In this document: positions 1 through 8,994 of the stretch, piece by piece
Numbering within the stretch: the first letter of the stretch is position 1
How the letters are laid out: the number at the start of each line of letters is the position of its first letter
Assembly (NCBI RefSeq): GCF_015999465.1
Contig: NZ_CP065534.1
Location: 434,001-498,000, forward strand
Length of the DNA: 64,000 bases
From: Lonsdalea populi
Lineage (GTDB): Bacteria > Pseudomonadota > Gammaproteobacteria > Enterobacterales > Enterobacteriaceae
Reading direction: 5' to 3'
Notes under the pieces: generated by a model
The model's database searches: none
Told to the model about the DNA's origin: nothing
The model's input: only the letters and a program-made list of their open reading frames with translations
Made by a program: the position numbers and the translations under genes

Positions 1-113
1 AAGCGGTAGCGCAGCGTCTGGCGGACTGGTTGCGGGTAAACTATCTGCAAAATGACGAAGGTTTTGTTCATATTTGCCGCTTGGATACGTCCGGCGCGCG
101 ACAATTGGGATAA
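1..113 (+). CDS. thrB: Homoserine kinase, C-terminal end (partial)
   Basis: Only the last 36 codons and the TAA stop (111-113) are present, read in the frame that begins at base 3. The peptide contains [20 protein letters not shown] and ends in SGARQLG, which fits the C-terminus of ThrB. ThrB phosphorylates homoserine in threonine synthesis. The stop lies 3 bases before the thrC start, the tight thrB-thrC coupling of the enterobacterial thrABC operon, and this context supports the call. The kinase domain itself is outside the window. Confidence 0.88.
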   Translation, partial: AVAQRLADWLRVNYLQNDEGFVHICRLDTSGARQLG

Positions 114-116
114 CGC

Positions 117-1406
117 ATGAAACTGTACAATCTGAAAGATCATAACGAACAGGTCGATTTCGCTCAGGCGATACGACAGGGGTTGGGAAGTCAGCAAGGT
201 TTGTTTTTCCCGTTGGATCTGCCGGAGTTTGATCTGACGGCGATCGATGAACTGCTGGAGCAGGATTTCGTGACCCGCAGCAGCCGTATTCTGTCCGCCT
301 TTATCGGTGATGAACTGCCGGCTGAAACGGTCTACCAACGGGTCAACGCGGCGTTTGCCTTCCCTGCGCCGGTCGTCCCGGTCAGTGAAGATATCGCGGT
401 GCTGGAATTGTTCCACGGTCCGACGCTGGCCTTTAAAGACTTCGGCGGTCGCTTTATGGCGCAGATGCTGGCGGAAGTCGCCGGCGATCGGCAGATCACC
501 ATTCTGACCGCCACCTCCGGCGATACCGGCGCAGCGGTGGCGCATGCGTTTTACGGTCTGGAAAACGTGCGCGTGGTTATCCTGTATCCGCGCGGCAAAA
601 TCAGCCCGCTGCAGGAAAAACTGTTCTGCACGCTGGGCGGCAACATCCATACCATCGCCGTCGACAGCGACTTCGACGCCTGTCAGGCGCTGGTGAAACA
701 GGCGTTTGACGATCGGGAGTTGAAAGATACGATTGGCCTGAACTCAGCCAACTCCATCAACATCAGCCGCCTGCTTGCGCAGATTTGCTACTATTTCGAA
801 GCCGTCGCGCAGCTGCCGCAGGAAGCGCGCAATCAGCTAGTGGTCTCTGTACCCAGCGGCAACTTCGGCGATCTGACTGCGGGTCTGCTTGCTAAATCGC
901 TGGGTCTGCCGGTCAAACGTTTCATCGCCGCGACCAATGCGAACGACACCGTGCCGCGTTTCTTGCAAAACGGCGCATGGCAGCCTAAACAGACGGTCGC
1001 CACGTTGTCGAACGCAATGGACGTCAGCCAGCCGAACAACTGGCCGCGCGTGGAAGAGCTGTATCGCCGTAAAAACTGGCAGCTGAATACGCTGGGCTTC
1101 GGTGCGGTTAGCGACGATACCACCAAAGAGACCATGCACGAGCTGGAAGCGTTGGGTTATACCTCTGAGCCTCATGCGTCCATCGCCTATCGTCTGCTGC
1201 GCGATCAACTGCAGCCGGGAGAGTTCGGCCTGTTCCTGGGAACGGCGCATCCGGCGAAGTTCAAAGAGAGCGTGGAAGAGATTCTGGGCAAAGCTCTGGA
1301 ACTGCCCGCCGCGTTGGCTGAGCGCGCCGATCTGGAACTGCTGTCCCACCATTTCGGTCCTGACTTCGCCCAGTTGCGTAAGTTCCTGATGGAACTGCCG
1401 CATTAA
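117..1406 (+). CDS. thrC: Threonine synthase
   Basis: ThrC is a pyridoxal-phosphate enzyme that converts O-phosphohomoserine to threonine and phosphate, the last step of threonine synthesis in the cytosol. The protein has 429 residues against 428 in E. coli. The PLP-binding lysine is K107 in GPTLAFKDFGGRF, and a phosphate-binding region with SGDTG follows. The ATG is 3 bases after the thrB stop, so it is the last gene of the thr operon. Downstream it converges on galK, with only 70 bases between the stops. No strong intrinsic terminator is obvious there, only a short CTCC/GGAG hairpin followed by a T-rich run at about 1420-1441. Confidence 0.98.
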   Translation: MKLYNLKDHNEQVDFAQAIRQGLGSQQGLFFPLDLPEFDLTAIDELLEQDFVTRSSRILSAFIGDELPAETVYQRVNAAFAFPAPVVPVSEDIAVLELFHGPTLAFKDFGGRFMAQMLAEVAGDRQITILTATSGDTGAAVAHAFYGLENVRVVILYPRGKISPLQEKLFCTLGGNIHTIAVDSDFDACQALVKQAFDDRELKDTIGLNSANSINISRLLAQICYYFEAVAQLPQEARNQLVVSVPSGNFGDLTAGLLAKSLGLPVKRFIAATNANDTVPRFLQNGAWQPKQTVATLSNAMDVSQPNNWPRVEELYRRKNWQLNTLGFGAVSDDTTKETMHELEALGYTSEPHASIAYRLLRDQLQPGEFGLFLGTAHPAKFKESVEEILGKALELPAALAERADLELLSHHFGPDFAQLRKFLMELPH

Positions 1407-1476
1407 ACCCAAGCCCGCTCCGTGAGGAGATCTTTCTTCTTACGGTCATGCCGAGCCTCCGGCGGCATTGCAGGCG

Positions 1477-2643
1477 TTATGCCAACAGACTCGCACCGTC
1501 GGACGGCTGGCTGATATACAGCGTAGGTTGCAGGCCGGTGAGACGCGGGTACTCCCGCTCAATCGCCGCGCCGATGTTCTGCGTCATGGCTACGGGAACC
1601 AGCGCCACCACACAGCCTCCGAAGCCGCCTCCCGTCATCCTCGCGCCGCCCCGATCGCCGACCTCATCCTGAATCAGCTTTGCCAACGCATCGACGGGCG
1701 GGACCGTGATTTCAAAGTCGTCGCGCATGGAAAGATGCGACTGGCTCATTAGCCCGGACAGCCTCGACATATCCCCTGCGGTCAGCGCCTCGGCGGCGGA
1801 CAGGGTACGGGCGTTTTCCGTGATGACGTGGCGAGCACGGCGCGCGGCGAGATCGTCCAGCCCCGTTCTTTCCTGCTCGAACCGCTCCAGAGAAACATCC
1901 CGCAGCGCGGTGACGCCGAAATGGCGGGCGGCGATTTCGCACTGCTGCCTGCGCAGGTTGTATTCGCTGTCCACCAGACCTCGATGGACGTTGGAGTGGA
2001 CGATCATGACGGCGATCCCGGCGGGCATTTTCACCAGCGAATGATCCAACGAACGGCAGTCGATCAGCAGGGCATGACCGGCGCGGCCCTGCGCCGAAAT
2101 GTACTGATCCATAATGCCGCAGCTGCAGCCGACGAAGGCGTTCTCTGCCTGCTGTCCGTTCAGGGCGAGCTCAAGCTGGCTGAGCGTCAGCCTATTCAAC
2201 GCCTTAAAGGTCTGGCCGATGGCGACTTCCAGCGATGCCGAGGAGCTTAATCCCGCGCCGGTGGGAACGTTGCCGACGATGGCCATATCCATCCCCGTCA
2301 GATTTACGCCGCGCAGCCGCAGGCATTTCACCGTGCCGCGAACGTAATTAGCCCAGCCGAAGGTGGGATGCGGCACGATATCTTGCGCTAGATCGAACTC
2401 ATCCCGCTGACGATCGTAATTAGTGGCGACGACCCGGACGCGGCCATCATGACGGGGACGGGCGGCGATCACCGTCTGATAGTCAATCGCGCAGGGCAGG
2501 ACAAATCCCTCGTTATAATCGGTGTGTTCGCCGAGCAGATTGACGCGCCCCGGCGCCTGGACGAAGGCGGCCGGCGCGTAGCCGAAGGCCTGCTGGAACA
2601 CCGCGCCTGCGGTCGTTTTTAATTGGGTGATGGGCGTTGTCAT
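1477..2643 (-). CDS. galK: Galactokinase
   Basis: GalK phosphorylates galactose at C1 with ATP, the first committed step of the Leloir pathway. The protein has 388 residues (E. coli 382). The galactose signature [15 protein letters not shown] lies at about residues 32-46, the GHMP-kinase ATP loop [11 protein letters not shown] at about 127-137, and the catalytic aspartate is in GIMDQ at about 176-180. The start is preceded by GAGG seven bases upstream. It lies 9 bases after the galT stop, so the two are one transcription unit. No galM follows; the gene converges on thrC instead. Confidence 0.97.
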   Translation of the reverse strand: MTTPITQLKTTAGAVFQQAFGYAPAAFVQAPGRVNLLGEHTDYNEGFVLPCAIDYQTVIAARPRHDGRVRVVATNYDRQRDEFDLAQDIVPHPTFGWANYVRGTVKCLRLRGVNLTGMDMAIVGNVPTGAGLSSSASLEVAIGQTFKALNRLTLSQLELALNGQQAENAFVGCSCGIMDQYISAQGRAGHALLIDCRSLDHSLVKMPAGIAVMIVHSNVHRGLVDSEYNLRRQQCEIAARHFGVTALRDVSLERFEQERTGLDDLAARRARHVITENARTLSAAEALTAGDMSRLSGLMSQSHLSMRDDFEITVPPVDALAKLIQDEVGDRGGARMTGGGFGGCVVALVPVAMTQNIGAAIEREYPRLTGLQPTLYISQPSDGASLLA

Positions 2644-2652
2644 AAGTGAGCC

Positions 2653-3696
2653 TCAGGCTTGTTCGCGAAAGTGAATGTCGCTGACCGCGCGCAGGCGTTC
2701 CGCTGCCTGCTCCGCCGTCAGATCGCGCTGGGTTTCCGCCAGCATTTCATAGCCCACCATGAATTTTCGGATGCTGGCGGAGCGCAGTAGCGGCGGGTAG
2801 AAATGTGCGTGCAACTGCCAGTGGTCGTGGCTTTCCGCCGTGAAGGGCGCGCCATGCCAGCCCATCGAATAGGGAAATGAGCACTGGAACAGATTATCGT
2901 AGCGGCTGGTCAGCTTTTTCAGGGCGAGCGCTAAATCGTCGCGCTGTCGGCCGTGCAATTGCGGCAATCGCCGGACGGCGAATTTCGGCAACAGCAGCGT
3001 TTCAAACGGCCACGACGCCCAGTAAGGGACGACCGCCAGCCAGTGCTCGGTTTCCACCACGGTGCGAGCGCCCGCCTGTTGTTCGCGCTGCATGTAGTCG
3101 AGCAGCATCGGGGTTCCGTACCGCGTCAGATAGTCGCGCTGCTGCTGGTCTTCAATCTTTGCCTCGTTGGGCAAAAAATCATTGGCCCAGACCTGCCCGT
3201 GCGGATGCGGGTTGGAGCATCCCATCATCGCGCCCTTATTTTCAAACACCTGCACCCACGGATATCGGGTACCCAGTTCTGCGGTCTGATCGCTCCAGGT
3301 ATCAATCACGGCGCGCAGCGCGGGGAGGAGGAGCAACGGCATCGTTTTGCTGTGATCGGGAGAGAAGCAGATCACCCGGCTCAGCCCACGGGCGTTGCTC
3401 ATCTGAAATAACGGATCCTCGCTCGGCGAGACTTCCGGGGTGTCCGGTAGCAGCGCTGAAAAATCATTGGCGAAGACCAACGTGCCGGTGTAGTCGGGAT
3501 TGACCTCCCCGGAAATACGAGGGTTGCCGGCACACAAATAACAGCTCGGATCGTGGTGGGGGGGCGTCGTGAGATCGGGGCGATCCTGCTGTCCTTGCCA
3601 GGGCCGTTTGGCCCGATGCGGCGAGACCAGCACCCAGTCGCCCCTGAGCGGGTTGAAGCGCCTGTGTGGGTGTTCTATAGGTTCAAACAACATCAT
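2653..3696 (-). CDS. galT: Galactose-1-phosphate uridylyltransferase
   Basis: GalT exchanges UMP between UDP-glucose and galactose-1-phosphate. From the ATG at 3696 the protein has 347 residues, matching the 348 of E. coli. The zinc and active-site signatures are visible: CYLCAGN near residue 51, and the HPHGQVW histidine triad-like motif carrying the nucleophilic histidine. The open frame extends upstream to 3741, but AGGAG sits about 8 bases before the 3696 ATG and homology begins there. It is the first gene of a galTK unit; galE, which precedes galT in E. coli, is not in the window. Confidence 0.96.
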   Translation of the reverse strand: MMLFEPIEHPHRRFNPLRGDWVLVSPHRAKRPWQGQQDRPDLTTPPHHDPSCYLCAGNPRISGEVNPDYTGTLVFANDFSALLPDTPEVSPSEDPLFQMSNARGLSRVICFSPDHSKTMPLLLLPALRAVIDTWSDQTAELGTRYPWVQVFENKGAMMGCSNPHPHGQVWANDFLPNEAKIEDQQQRDYLTRYGTPMLLDYMQREQQAGARTVVETEHWLAVVPYWASWPFETLLLPKFAVRRLPQLHGRQRDDLALALKKLTSRYDNLFQCSFPYSMGWHGAPFTAESHDHWQLHAHFYPPLLRSASIRKFMVGYEMLAETQRDLTAEQAAERLRAVSDIHFREQA

Positions 3697-3779
3697 GGGC
3701 GACTCCTGTGTTATCTCTGGGACCGATGCCCCGTGCTGCAAAGCGTTGATCCGCTTTGGGGCGGGGAAACTGATGAATT

Positions 3780-3795
3780 GTGTAATCAGTTACAC
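3780..3795 (-). promoter_or_regulatory. Gal operator, promoter-proximal
   Basis: The sequence GTGTAATCAGTTACAC has two perfect 6-base inverted arms and fits the GalR/GalS operator consensus GTGKAANCGNTTNCAC at 15 of 16 positions. It lies about 85 bases upstream of the galT start, just downstream of the predicted transcription start. It is the first member of an operator pair with 3869-3884. Confidence 0.85.
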
Positions 3796-3805
3796 TGCAT
3801 TTTAT

Positions 3806-3834
3806 ATAGTAAAATAGCGTATATTTGGCGTCAT
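3806..3834 (-). promoter_or_regulatory. Predicted galTK promoter
   Basis: On the minus strand a -35 element ATGACG (3834-3829) is separated by 17 bases from a -10 element TACTAT (3811-3806). This would place the transcription start near 3799, between the two gal operators. Each hexamer has 4 of 6 consensus bases. This is a prediction from sequence only. Confidence 0.55.
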
Positions 3835-3868
3835 TGTTGAATGACTGTCAGTTGTTTTTCTAATTTTA

Positions 3869-3884
3869 TTGTAACCGTTTACCC
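3869..3884 (-). promoter_or_regulatory. Gal operator, promoter-distal
   Basis: The sequence TTGTAACCGTTTACCC matches the GalR operator consensus at 14 of 16 positions and keeps the central CG. Its centre is about 89 bases from the centre of the proximal operator. Paired operators flanking the promoter are how GalR forms a repression loop in E. coli, where the spacing is about 114 bases. Its position on the galR side could also allow autoregulation. Confidence 0.75.
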
Positions 3885-4108
3885 CATTTAAACAGCGGTG
3901 GATCATTTTGTGAAGTGCCGATAGAGGCAAGGAGAGTGACCACGATCGCGTAAACGCATTGCGCCTGCGTGAGGTGCTGTAGAAGGTCGCAGGCTTAGGG
4001 CGAAAGCGGTATATTGAGCGGCATGGCGAGCGCTGTGCGCCGCCCCGGAATAGGCAATGACGTCAATGAGTGTGCCGCAGCACGCCGTTACGTATACAGG
4101 AATGTGAT

Positions 4109-5119
4109 ATGGCTACCATAAAGGATGTTGCCCGTTTGGCGGGTGTCTCTGTTGCGACGGTTTCCCGTGTGATTAATGACTCCCCCAAGGCCAGCGTGGC
4201 GTCGCGTGAGGTCGTGACTCAGGCGATGGTGACGTTGCAGTATCACCCTAACGCCAACGCTCGCGCGCTGGCGCAGCAGAGTGCTGCGACAATGGGACTG
4301 GTGGTGGCGGATGTCTCCGATCCCTTCTTCGGCACCATGGTAAAAGCGGTTGAACAGGTAGCTCAGAGCGCCAGAAAGTTCCTGCTAATCGGCAATGGTT
4401 ATCACGATGCCGAGCAGGAAACACAGGCGATAGAACAGCTCATTCGCCATCGCTGCAGCGGTCTGGTCGTACATGCGAAAATGATCGCCGACGACGAACT
4501 CGCCACGCTGATGGACCATATTCCGCACATGGTGCTGATCAATCGGGTGCTGAAAGGTTATGAACGACGTTGTATCGCGCTGGACGATCGTCAGGGCGCA
4601 TTTTTATCTACTCAGCATTTGATTCAGTCAGGCCATCGGCGCATCGGTTTTCTGTGTTCAAACCATCCTATTTCCGACTCTGCCGACCGCCTGCAAGGGT
4701 ATAAAGAGGCGCTGGCTAAACATCAAATCGCCTACGATGAACGGTTGGTGGCGCGTTCTACCCCGGATGAAGCGGGAGGAGAGATGGCGATGACGATCCT
4801 GTTGAGTCGCGGCGGAGATATGACCGCGGTGGCTTGTTACAACGATTCGATGGCGGCGGGCGCGCTGTCGGTGCTGGATGACAACGGCATCGCGGTGCCG
4901 CAGGCGATGTCGCTGGTAGGATTCGACGATGTCCTGATCGCCCGCTATTTACGTCCGCGCCTCACCACGATCCACTATCCTGTCTCGGCGATGGCGGTGC
5001 AGGCTGCGGAACTGGCGTTGGCGCTGTTTGAAGGCAGAGAACCGGCGGAGTCGACGCATCTGTTCCACCCTACGCTGGTGAGGCGTCAGTCGGTTGCTGG
5101 GCCGTCCGAACCTCACTGA
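4109..5119 (+). CDS. galR: Galactose operon repressor, LacI/GalR family
   Basis: GalR binds gal operators when galactose is absent. The protein has 336 residues (E. coli GalR 343). The N-terminal helix-turn-helix begins MATIKDVARLAGVSVATVSR at residue 1, the hinge region ALAQQ follows near residue 56, and the rest is a periplasmic-binding-protein-like sugar-sensing core with SDPFFGTMVKAVEQVA and IGFDDVLIARYLRPRLT-type motifs. The start at 4109 is chosen because the LacI-family N-terminus begins there and CAGGA precedes it; 13 upstream codons in frame are unlikely to be translated. It is divergent from galTK across about 410 bases holding two operators, a placement different from E. coli, where galR is next to lysA. 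GalS is a less likely alternative because of the close match to GalR throughout. Confidence 0.92.
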   Translation: MATIKDVARLAGVSVATVSRVINDSPKASVASREVVTQAMVTLQYHPNANARALAQQSAATMGLVVADVSDPFFGTMVKAVEQVAQSARKFLLIGNGYHDAEQETQAIEQLIRHRCSGLVVHAKMIADDELATLMDHIPHMVLINRVLKGYERRCIALDDRQGAFLSTQHLIQSGHRRIGFLCSNHPISDSADRLQGYKEALAKHQIAYDERLVARSTPDEAGGEMAMTILLSRGGDMTAVACYNDSMAAGALSVLDDNGIAVPQAMSLVGFDDVLIARYLRPRLTTIHYPVSAMAVQAAELALALFEGREPAESTHLFHPTLVRRQSVAGPSEPH

Positions 5120-5238
5120 TGCCGGGGGCGTCAGTGCGTGGTGAAGGGAGTGGCTTTCTAATCCTGGTTTTTGTATCGCGACAGCATCGCCGCCCTAAGC
5201 GTCTTCTTTCCAATATTCGTTTCTGTGCGCGGAATGCC

Positions 5239-5412
5239 TTATTGGATGTTTTGGTCCAGAAATGCCCGGGTGACAGGAATACTCGCCCGTCCGTGCGTTT
5301 CCGGCATAAAGTGGCCGGTATCATAAACGGATGCCGGCATCCGGAATATCGTGCTTCCAGTCCTCAGCGCCAGCGGGCAAAAAATAAGGATCGTTTCTGC
5401 CCCGGATGGCAA
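5239..5412 (-). pseudogene. Remnant of an alpha/beta hydrolase gene (C-terminal end)
   Basis: Right after the yaaA stop, the minus strand encodes AIRGRNDPYFLPAGAEDW and, after a one-base frame change near 5322, YDTGHFMPETHG followed by a short tail and TAA (5241-5239). The first part resembles the acid-residue region (GxNDPxFxPAGAE) and the second the catalytic-histidine region (DTGHFxxETH) of haloalkane-dehalogenase-type alpha/beta hydrolases. The upstream two thirds of such a gene, including the nucleophile elbow, are absent. It is therefore a decayed 3' fragment between yaaA and galR. The family call rests on recognised motifs, not on an alignment. Confidence 0.7.
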
Positions 5413-5421
5413 GCTCTATTC

Positions 5422-6198
5422 CTACTTGCGTTCGGCGCGTTTAAATATCAGCTCGTCGGCGGACGACTCGGCGGCGGCGAAGCCATAGCCCTCCAGATCA
5501 AACCCTTTTAGCTGATCCGGCTGCGTGATCTGGTTCTGGATAATGAAGCGGCTCATGAGCCCGCGGGCTTTTTTGGCATAAAAACTGACGACTTTGTATT
5601 GGCCGTTTTTCTCATCCAGAAAGACCGGCTTGATGATGCGCGCGTTCAGCGCCTTCGGTTTCACCGACTTGAAGTATTCGTCGGAGGCAAGATTGATCAG
5701 AATATCGTCGCCCTGCGCTTCCAGCGCCTGATTCAGCGTGTGGGTTATGGTATCGCCCCAGAACTGATACAGGTTGTCTCCCGCCTGATTCTTGAGTTTG
5801 ATCCCCATTTCCAGCCGGTAGGGCTGCATCAAATCCAGCGGGCGCAGCACGCCGTACAGGCCTGAAAGAATACGCATGTGCTTCTGGGCGAATGAGAAAT
5901 CACCATCGCTGAACTCTTCGGCCGCGAGGCCGGTATAAACGTCGCCTTTAAACGCGAGCAGCGCCTGACGTGCGTTATCCGGCGTGAAGTGGGGCTGCCA
6001 GTCGTTGAAGCGCGCCGCGTTCAGTCCGGCGAGTTTGTCGCTGATGCCCATCAGCGAGGAAATCTCAGCAGGCGTCAGTTTCTTGCAGCGTTCGATGAGC
6101 TGGGACGAGCGCTCCAGCAGTTCCGGCTGAGAGTGACGATGAGTCGGGAGCGGGCTGGTGTAGTCCAGCGTTTTAGCCGGAGAGATCGTGATAAGCAT
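5422..6198 (-). CDS. yaaA: Peroxide stress resistance protein YaaA
   Basis: YaaA (DUF328/UPF0246) is a cytosolic DNA-binding protein that in E. coli helps limit free iron and oxidative damage during peroxide stress. The product has 258 residues, the same length as E. coli YaaA. Conserved blocks include ISPAKTLDY near residue 6, the [20 protein letters not shown] segment in the middle, and [12 protein letters not shown] towards the C-terminus. The start at 6198 is preferred over the longer frame to 6228 because AGGA lies upstream and homology begins there. E. coli has yaaJ between yaaA and talB; here there is only a 338-base gap. Confidence 0.95.
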   Translation of the reverse strand: MLITISPAKTLDYTSPLPTHRHSQPELLERSSQLIERCKKLTPAEISSLMGISDKLAGLNAARFNDWQPHFTPDNARQALLAFKGDVYTGLAAEEFSDGDFSFAQKHMRILSGLYGVLRPLDLMQPYRLEMGIKLKNQAGDNLYQFWGDTITHTLNQALEAQGDDILINLASDEYFKSVKPKALNARIIKPVFLDEKNGQYKVVSFYAKKARGLMSRFIIQNQITQPDQLKGFDLEGYGFAAAESSADELIFKRAERK

Positions 6199-6536
6199 GA
6201 GCAGGTTTCCTGTGATTTCGATGCGCAATTTTTATAGCGCTAATGTAGCAAGAAACGGGCTAATACCGGGGAAGGTAAAGGCGATAGTTGCGACAGGGAC
6301 GGGTAATCGACGTGTCTATCTGGGGACTTTTTTTCGCTTTTATATCCACATAAACGAAAATGTTATTCACGATCATTTTCGTTTTTATTATTGATTTACA
6401 AGTTTAAAATCATAAAAAAACCTAGAGGTAAGCCAATTGACGGGCCGCCTTGCGTGGGGTTTCGCGCATGCTATTATCAATTTCTGGCGACGGCACCCTG
6501 CCACCAGTTCATGTACTAACAATGAGAAAGGCCAAC
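6199..6536. other. Intergenic control region between yaaA and talB
   Basis: This 338-base gap between divergent genes is AT-rich in its middle (about 6340-6420) and holds no convincing ORF. A promoter for talB is visible at 6450-6477. Nothing else was recognised, and there is no trace of yaaJ. Confidence 0.6.
6450..6477 (+). promoter_or_regulatory. Predicted talB promoter
   Basis: A -35 element TTGCGT (6450-6455) and a -10 element TATTAT (6472-6477) are separated by 16 bases, placing the start of transcription near 6484, about 50 bases before the talB ATG. Sequence prediction only. Confidence 0.5.
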
Positions 6537-7490
6537 ATGACGGATAAACTGACTTCCCTACGCCAATACACTACGGTGGTGGCTGATACTGGTGATATCG
6601 CGGCAATGAAACTGTACAAGCCGCAGGATGCCACCACTAACCCTTCTCTGATTCTGAATGCGGCCCAGATCCCGGAATATCGCAAACTGATTGATGACGC
6701 CGTGAACTGGGCGCGTCAGCAGAGCAACGATCCCGCTCGGCAGGTGACCGACGCCTCCGACAAACTGGCCGTGAACATCGGGCTGGAAATTTTGAAGCTG
6801 GTTCCCGGCCGTGTTTCCACCGAAGTAGATGCTCGCCTGTCCTATAACACCGAAGCCAGCGTGGCGAAAGCGAGGCGCCTGATCGCACTCTATAACGATG
6901 CCGGCATCGACAACGATCGTATCCTGATCAAACTGGCCTCTACCTGGCAGGGCATCCGAGCAGCGGCGCAGTTGGAAAAGGAGGGCATTAATTGCAACCT
7001 AACTCTGCTGTTCTCCTTCGCTCAGGCCCGCGCCTGTGCGGAAGCCGGCGTGTTCCTTATCTCCCCGTTTGTGGGCCGTATTCTTGACTGGCACAAAGCC
7101 AACGGCGAACAGCAGACGTTTGAACCGCAGGACGACCCGGGCGTTATCTCGGTGAGCGAAATTTATGATTACTACAAGTCTCACGGCTACGAGACGGTGG
7201 TCATGGGCGCGAGCTTCCGTAATAGCGGTGAAATTCTGGCGCTGGCGGGCTGCGACCGTCTGACTATCGCGCCTGCTCTGCTGAAAGAGCTGGCGGAAGC
7301 GGAAGGCAGCGTTGAACGCAAACTGTCTTACAGCGGCGATATCCAGGCGCGTCCTGCTCCGCTCACGGAATCCGAGTTCTATTGGGAGCACAACCAAGAC
7401 CCGATGGCTGTCGATAAATTGGCGGAAGGGATCCGCAAGTTTGCCGTCGACCAGGGCAAGCTGGAAAAAATGATTGCTGAGTTGCTGTAA
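6537..7490 (+). CDS. talB: Transaldolase B
   Basis: Transaldolase transfers a dihydroxyacetone unit between sugar phosphates in the non-oxidative pentose phosphate pathway. The protein has 317 residues, identical in length to E. coli TalB. The Schiff-base lysine is K132 in [12 protein letters not shown] and the catalytic D17 is in VVADTGD; the DATTNPSLI signature lies at 31-39. The ATG at 6537 follows GAGAAAGG, and the 29 upstream in-frame codons are rejected because homology starts at MTDKLTSL. It converges on the diguanylate cyclase gene through a shared terminator. Confidence 0.97.
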   Translation: MTDKLTSLRQYTTVVADTGDIAAMKLYKPQDATTNPSLILNAAQIPEYRKLIDDAVNWARQQSNDPARQVTDASDKLAVNIGLEILKLVPGRVSTEVDARLSYNTEASVAKARRLIALYNDAGIDNDRILIKLASTWQGIRAAAQLEKEGINCNLTLLFSFAQARACAEAGVFLISPFVGRILDWHKANGEQQTFEPQDDPGVISVSEIYDYYKSHGYETVVMGASFRNSGEILALAGCDRLTIAPALLKELAEAEGSVERKLSYSGDIQARPAPLTESEFYWEHNQDPMAVDKLAEGIRKFAVDQGKLEKMIAELL

Positions 7491-7525
7491 GGGCGGCAAA
7501 GACAGGAAGCATACCAATACGGCCA

Positions 7526-7555
7526 GTTATTGCTGGCCGTTTATTTTTCGACGCG
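7526..7555. terminator. Bidirectional terminator between talB and the diguanylate cyclase gene
   Basis: The hairpin ACGGCCAG-TTATTG-CTGGCCGT is followed by a T-rich tract on the plus strand, 36 bases after the talB stop. The stop codon region of the minus-strand gene lies within its right side, so it most clearly serves talB. Confidence 0.75.
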
Positions 7556-8626
7556 ATTACGCTTTATTTTGGCAGTATAGAGTTTGATGTCTGCCCGGTG
7601 GATCGCCTGTTCCAGCGTTTCTTCCCCGGCATAGTATTCCACCAGACCAATGCTAATGGTCAGCCTGCGATTAGGGAAGCTGTCGCTTTCCATTTCGTCA
7701 ATCGCCTGGCGGATCCGTTCAGAAACCCGATAGGCATTGTCCAGGTCGGTATTCGGTAGAACTACCGCGAATTCATCGCCGCCCAAACGTCCCAAAATAT
7801 CGCCTTTACGAAAATAGTGCCGGATAAGATCGGCCACTTCTCTCAGAGTTTCATCACCCGCCGCATGTCCCAGCGTATCATTGACTTTCTTAAAGTGATC
7901 GAGGTCGATCAGCAGCACGCACAGCGGTTGTCGTTGCTGGGTGGCATTGCGCATCACTTTAATGGTGGCCTGGAAAAAAGCGTCTCTGCGCAGGCAGCCG
8001 GTCAGGTCGTCATAACGCGCAATCGCAGGAAGTTCGATGAGGTATTTCTTGCTCAGCAGCGCCAGCAGCGTTCCCAAACACGCGCTTAGCAAACTGATGC
8101 TGAGCAGAGTCATCAGCGCGTTGCTCGAGGAAAAGACGTCGTCAAAGGCGGGCGGTCCGTTGAGTGTGGCGAAGCGGATGCGAATACCTATCAAATCGTC
8201 CGTCGATGAAAGCAAGGGAAGGACGGAGGTTAATTGGTCTTTTCTATGCAGCTCACCGACGGCGGGCAGTTTATTTTGGCAGACACGAACGATGGATTTC
8301 TCGCTGATACTGACGTCGAAGGACGAAAGCCGGTGAATGCACTCCTTGACCACGTCATCGCTTTGGAAAGAGAGAATAACTACGCGCGAAAATAGTGCGT
8401 CCCCTATTTTATAACCGTGGTCGCTTTCTATAAGCCCATTACCATTATTGAATGATTCATAGATTTGAATAATATTATCGAAATAACGCTTTTCTTCCTG
8501 CCAATTTTTTTGCTGTGTATTCAGCAAAATACAGGCAGTAATGACAAAAGAGACTATACCAAACAGGACGAACGCGACCGGCGAATGGGATAGGGTTTTT
8601 AATACATTGAGTTGGCTTTTATTCAT
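7541..8626 (-). CDS. Membrane-anchored diguanylate cyclase (GGDEF domain)
   Basis: The protein has 361 residues. Hydrophobic segments at about 18-36 and 169-191 bracket a roughly 130-residue, probably periplasmic, region without a recognised domain, which contains two cysteines (C96, C116). A GGDEF domain follows from about residue 205 (DDLTG) to 355. The active site GGDEF is intact at 282-286 and an RxxD inhibitory site (RKGD, 273-276) sits five residues before it. This predicts an active, product-inhibited enzyme making cyclic di-GMP from GTP, controlled by a periplasmic signal. There is no EAL domain. The gene stands alone between talB and mog. Its coding sequence for the sensor part is more AT-rich than its neighbours. 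I cannot assign a specific E. coli orthologue. Confidence 0.9.
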   Translation of the reverse strand: MNKSQLNVLKTLSHSPVAFVLFGIVSFVITACILLNTQQKNWQEEKRYFDNIIQIYESFNNGNGLIESDHGYKIGDALFSRVVILSFQSDDVVKECIHRLSSFDVSISEKSIVRVCQNKLPAVGELHRKDQLTSVLPLLSSTDDLIGIRIRFATLNGPPAFDDVFSSSNALMTLLSISLLSACLGTLLALLSKKYLIELPAIARYDDLTGCLRRDAFFQATIKVMRNATQQRQPLCVLLIDLDHFKKVNDTLGHAAGDETLREVADLIRHYFRKGDILGRLGGDEFAVVLPNTDLDNAYRVSERIRQAIDEMESDSFPNRRLTISIGLVEYYAGEETLEQAIHRADIKLYTAKIKRNRVEK

Positions 8627-8994
8627 TCAGACATCTTATTCGAATTAAATCATTCACCTAAAATATTTATGCAGGATAATCATAAGTAATACTGATGAAA
8701 AATTGGGTGCTTTTTACCATTTGCTGGAATGGTATAGCGAGATCGCTATTTTGGCGATTTTATTCTCAGGTGTCAGCAGTCGATAATTATATATTATCGA
8801 ATGTCTCAATTCTTTTTTTGTCCCAGGAGATTAACTCAATCGCGCTCTCATTCGTCGACAAAAAACGAAAATGCACTGAATGCGTGGCGGAATAATTTCC
8901 CGATTCGCCTCCAGGGCTAATTCCGAAGGTGATATTTACGTCGGCCTGATAAAATGGGCTTTTCCGAGGCAAATAAGATTGGTACGAGGTCATT
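8627..8994. other. AT-rich gene-free region before mog
   Basis: About 370 bases, clearly AT-richer than the flanks. It holds a hairpin with 8-base arms TCGATAAT/ATTATCGA around a 5-base loop (8780-8800) and a smaller one, AGCGA-GA-TCGCT (8737-8748). A 66-codon open frame (8695-8895) has no recognisable motifs and no good ribosome site, so it is not called. The region presumably carries promoters for mog and the divergent cyclase gene, but no strong pair of hexamers stands out. Confidence 0.6.

Noticed and set aside
3949..3964. Third gal operator-like sequence (GCGTAAACGCATTGCG)
   Set aside because: Only about 11 of 16 positions fit and the right arm is lost; it is not distinguishable from chance.
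5119..5511. 130-codon plus-strand ORF between galR and yaaA
   Set aside because: It runs into yaaA on the opposite strand and has no motif. The same bases read on the minus strand show hydrolase remnants.
8695..8895. 66-codon plus-strand ORF in the gap before mog
   Set aside because: No ribosome site, no recognisable family, AT-rich sequence in which such frames are common.
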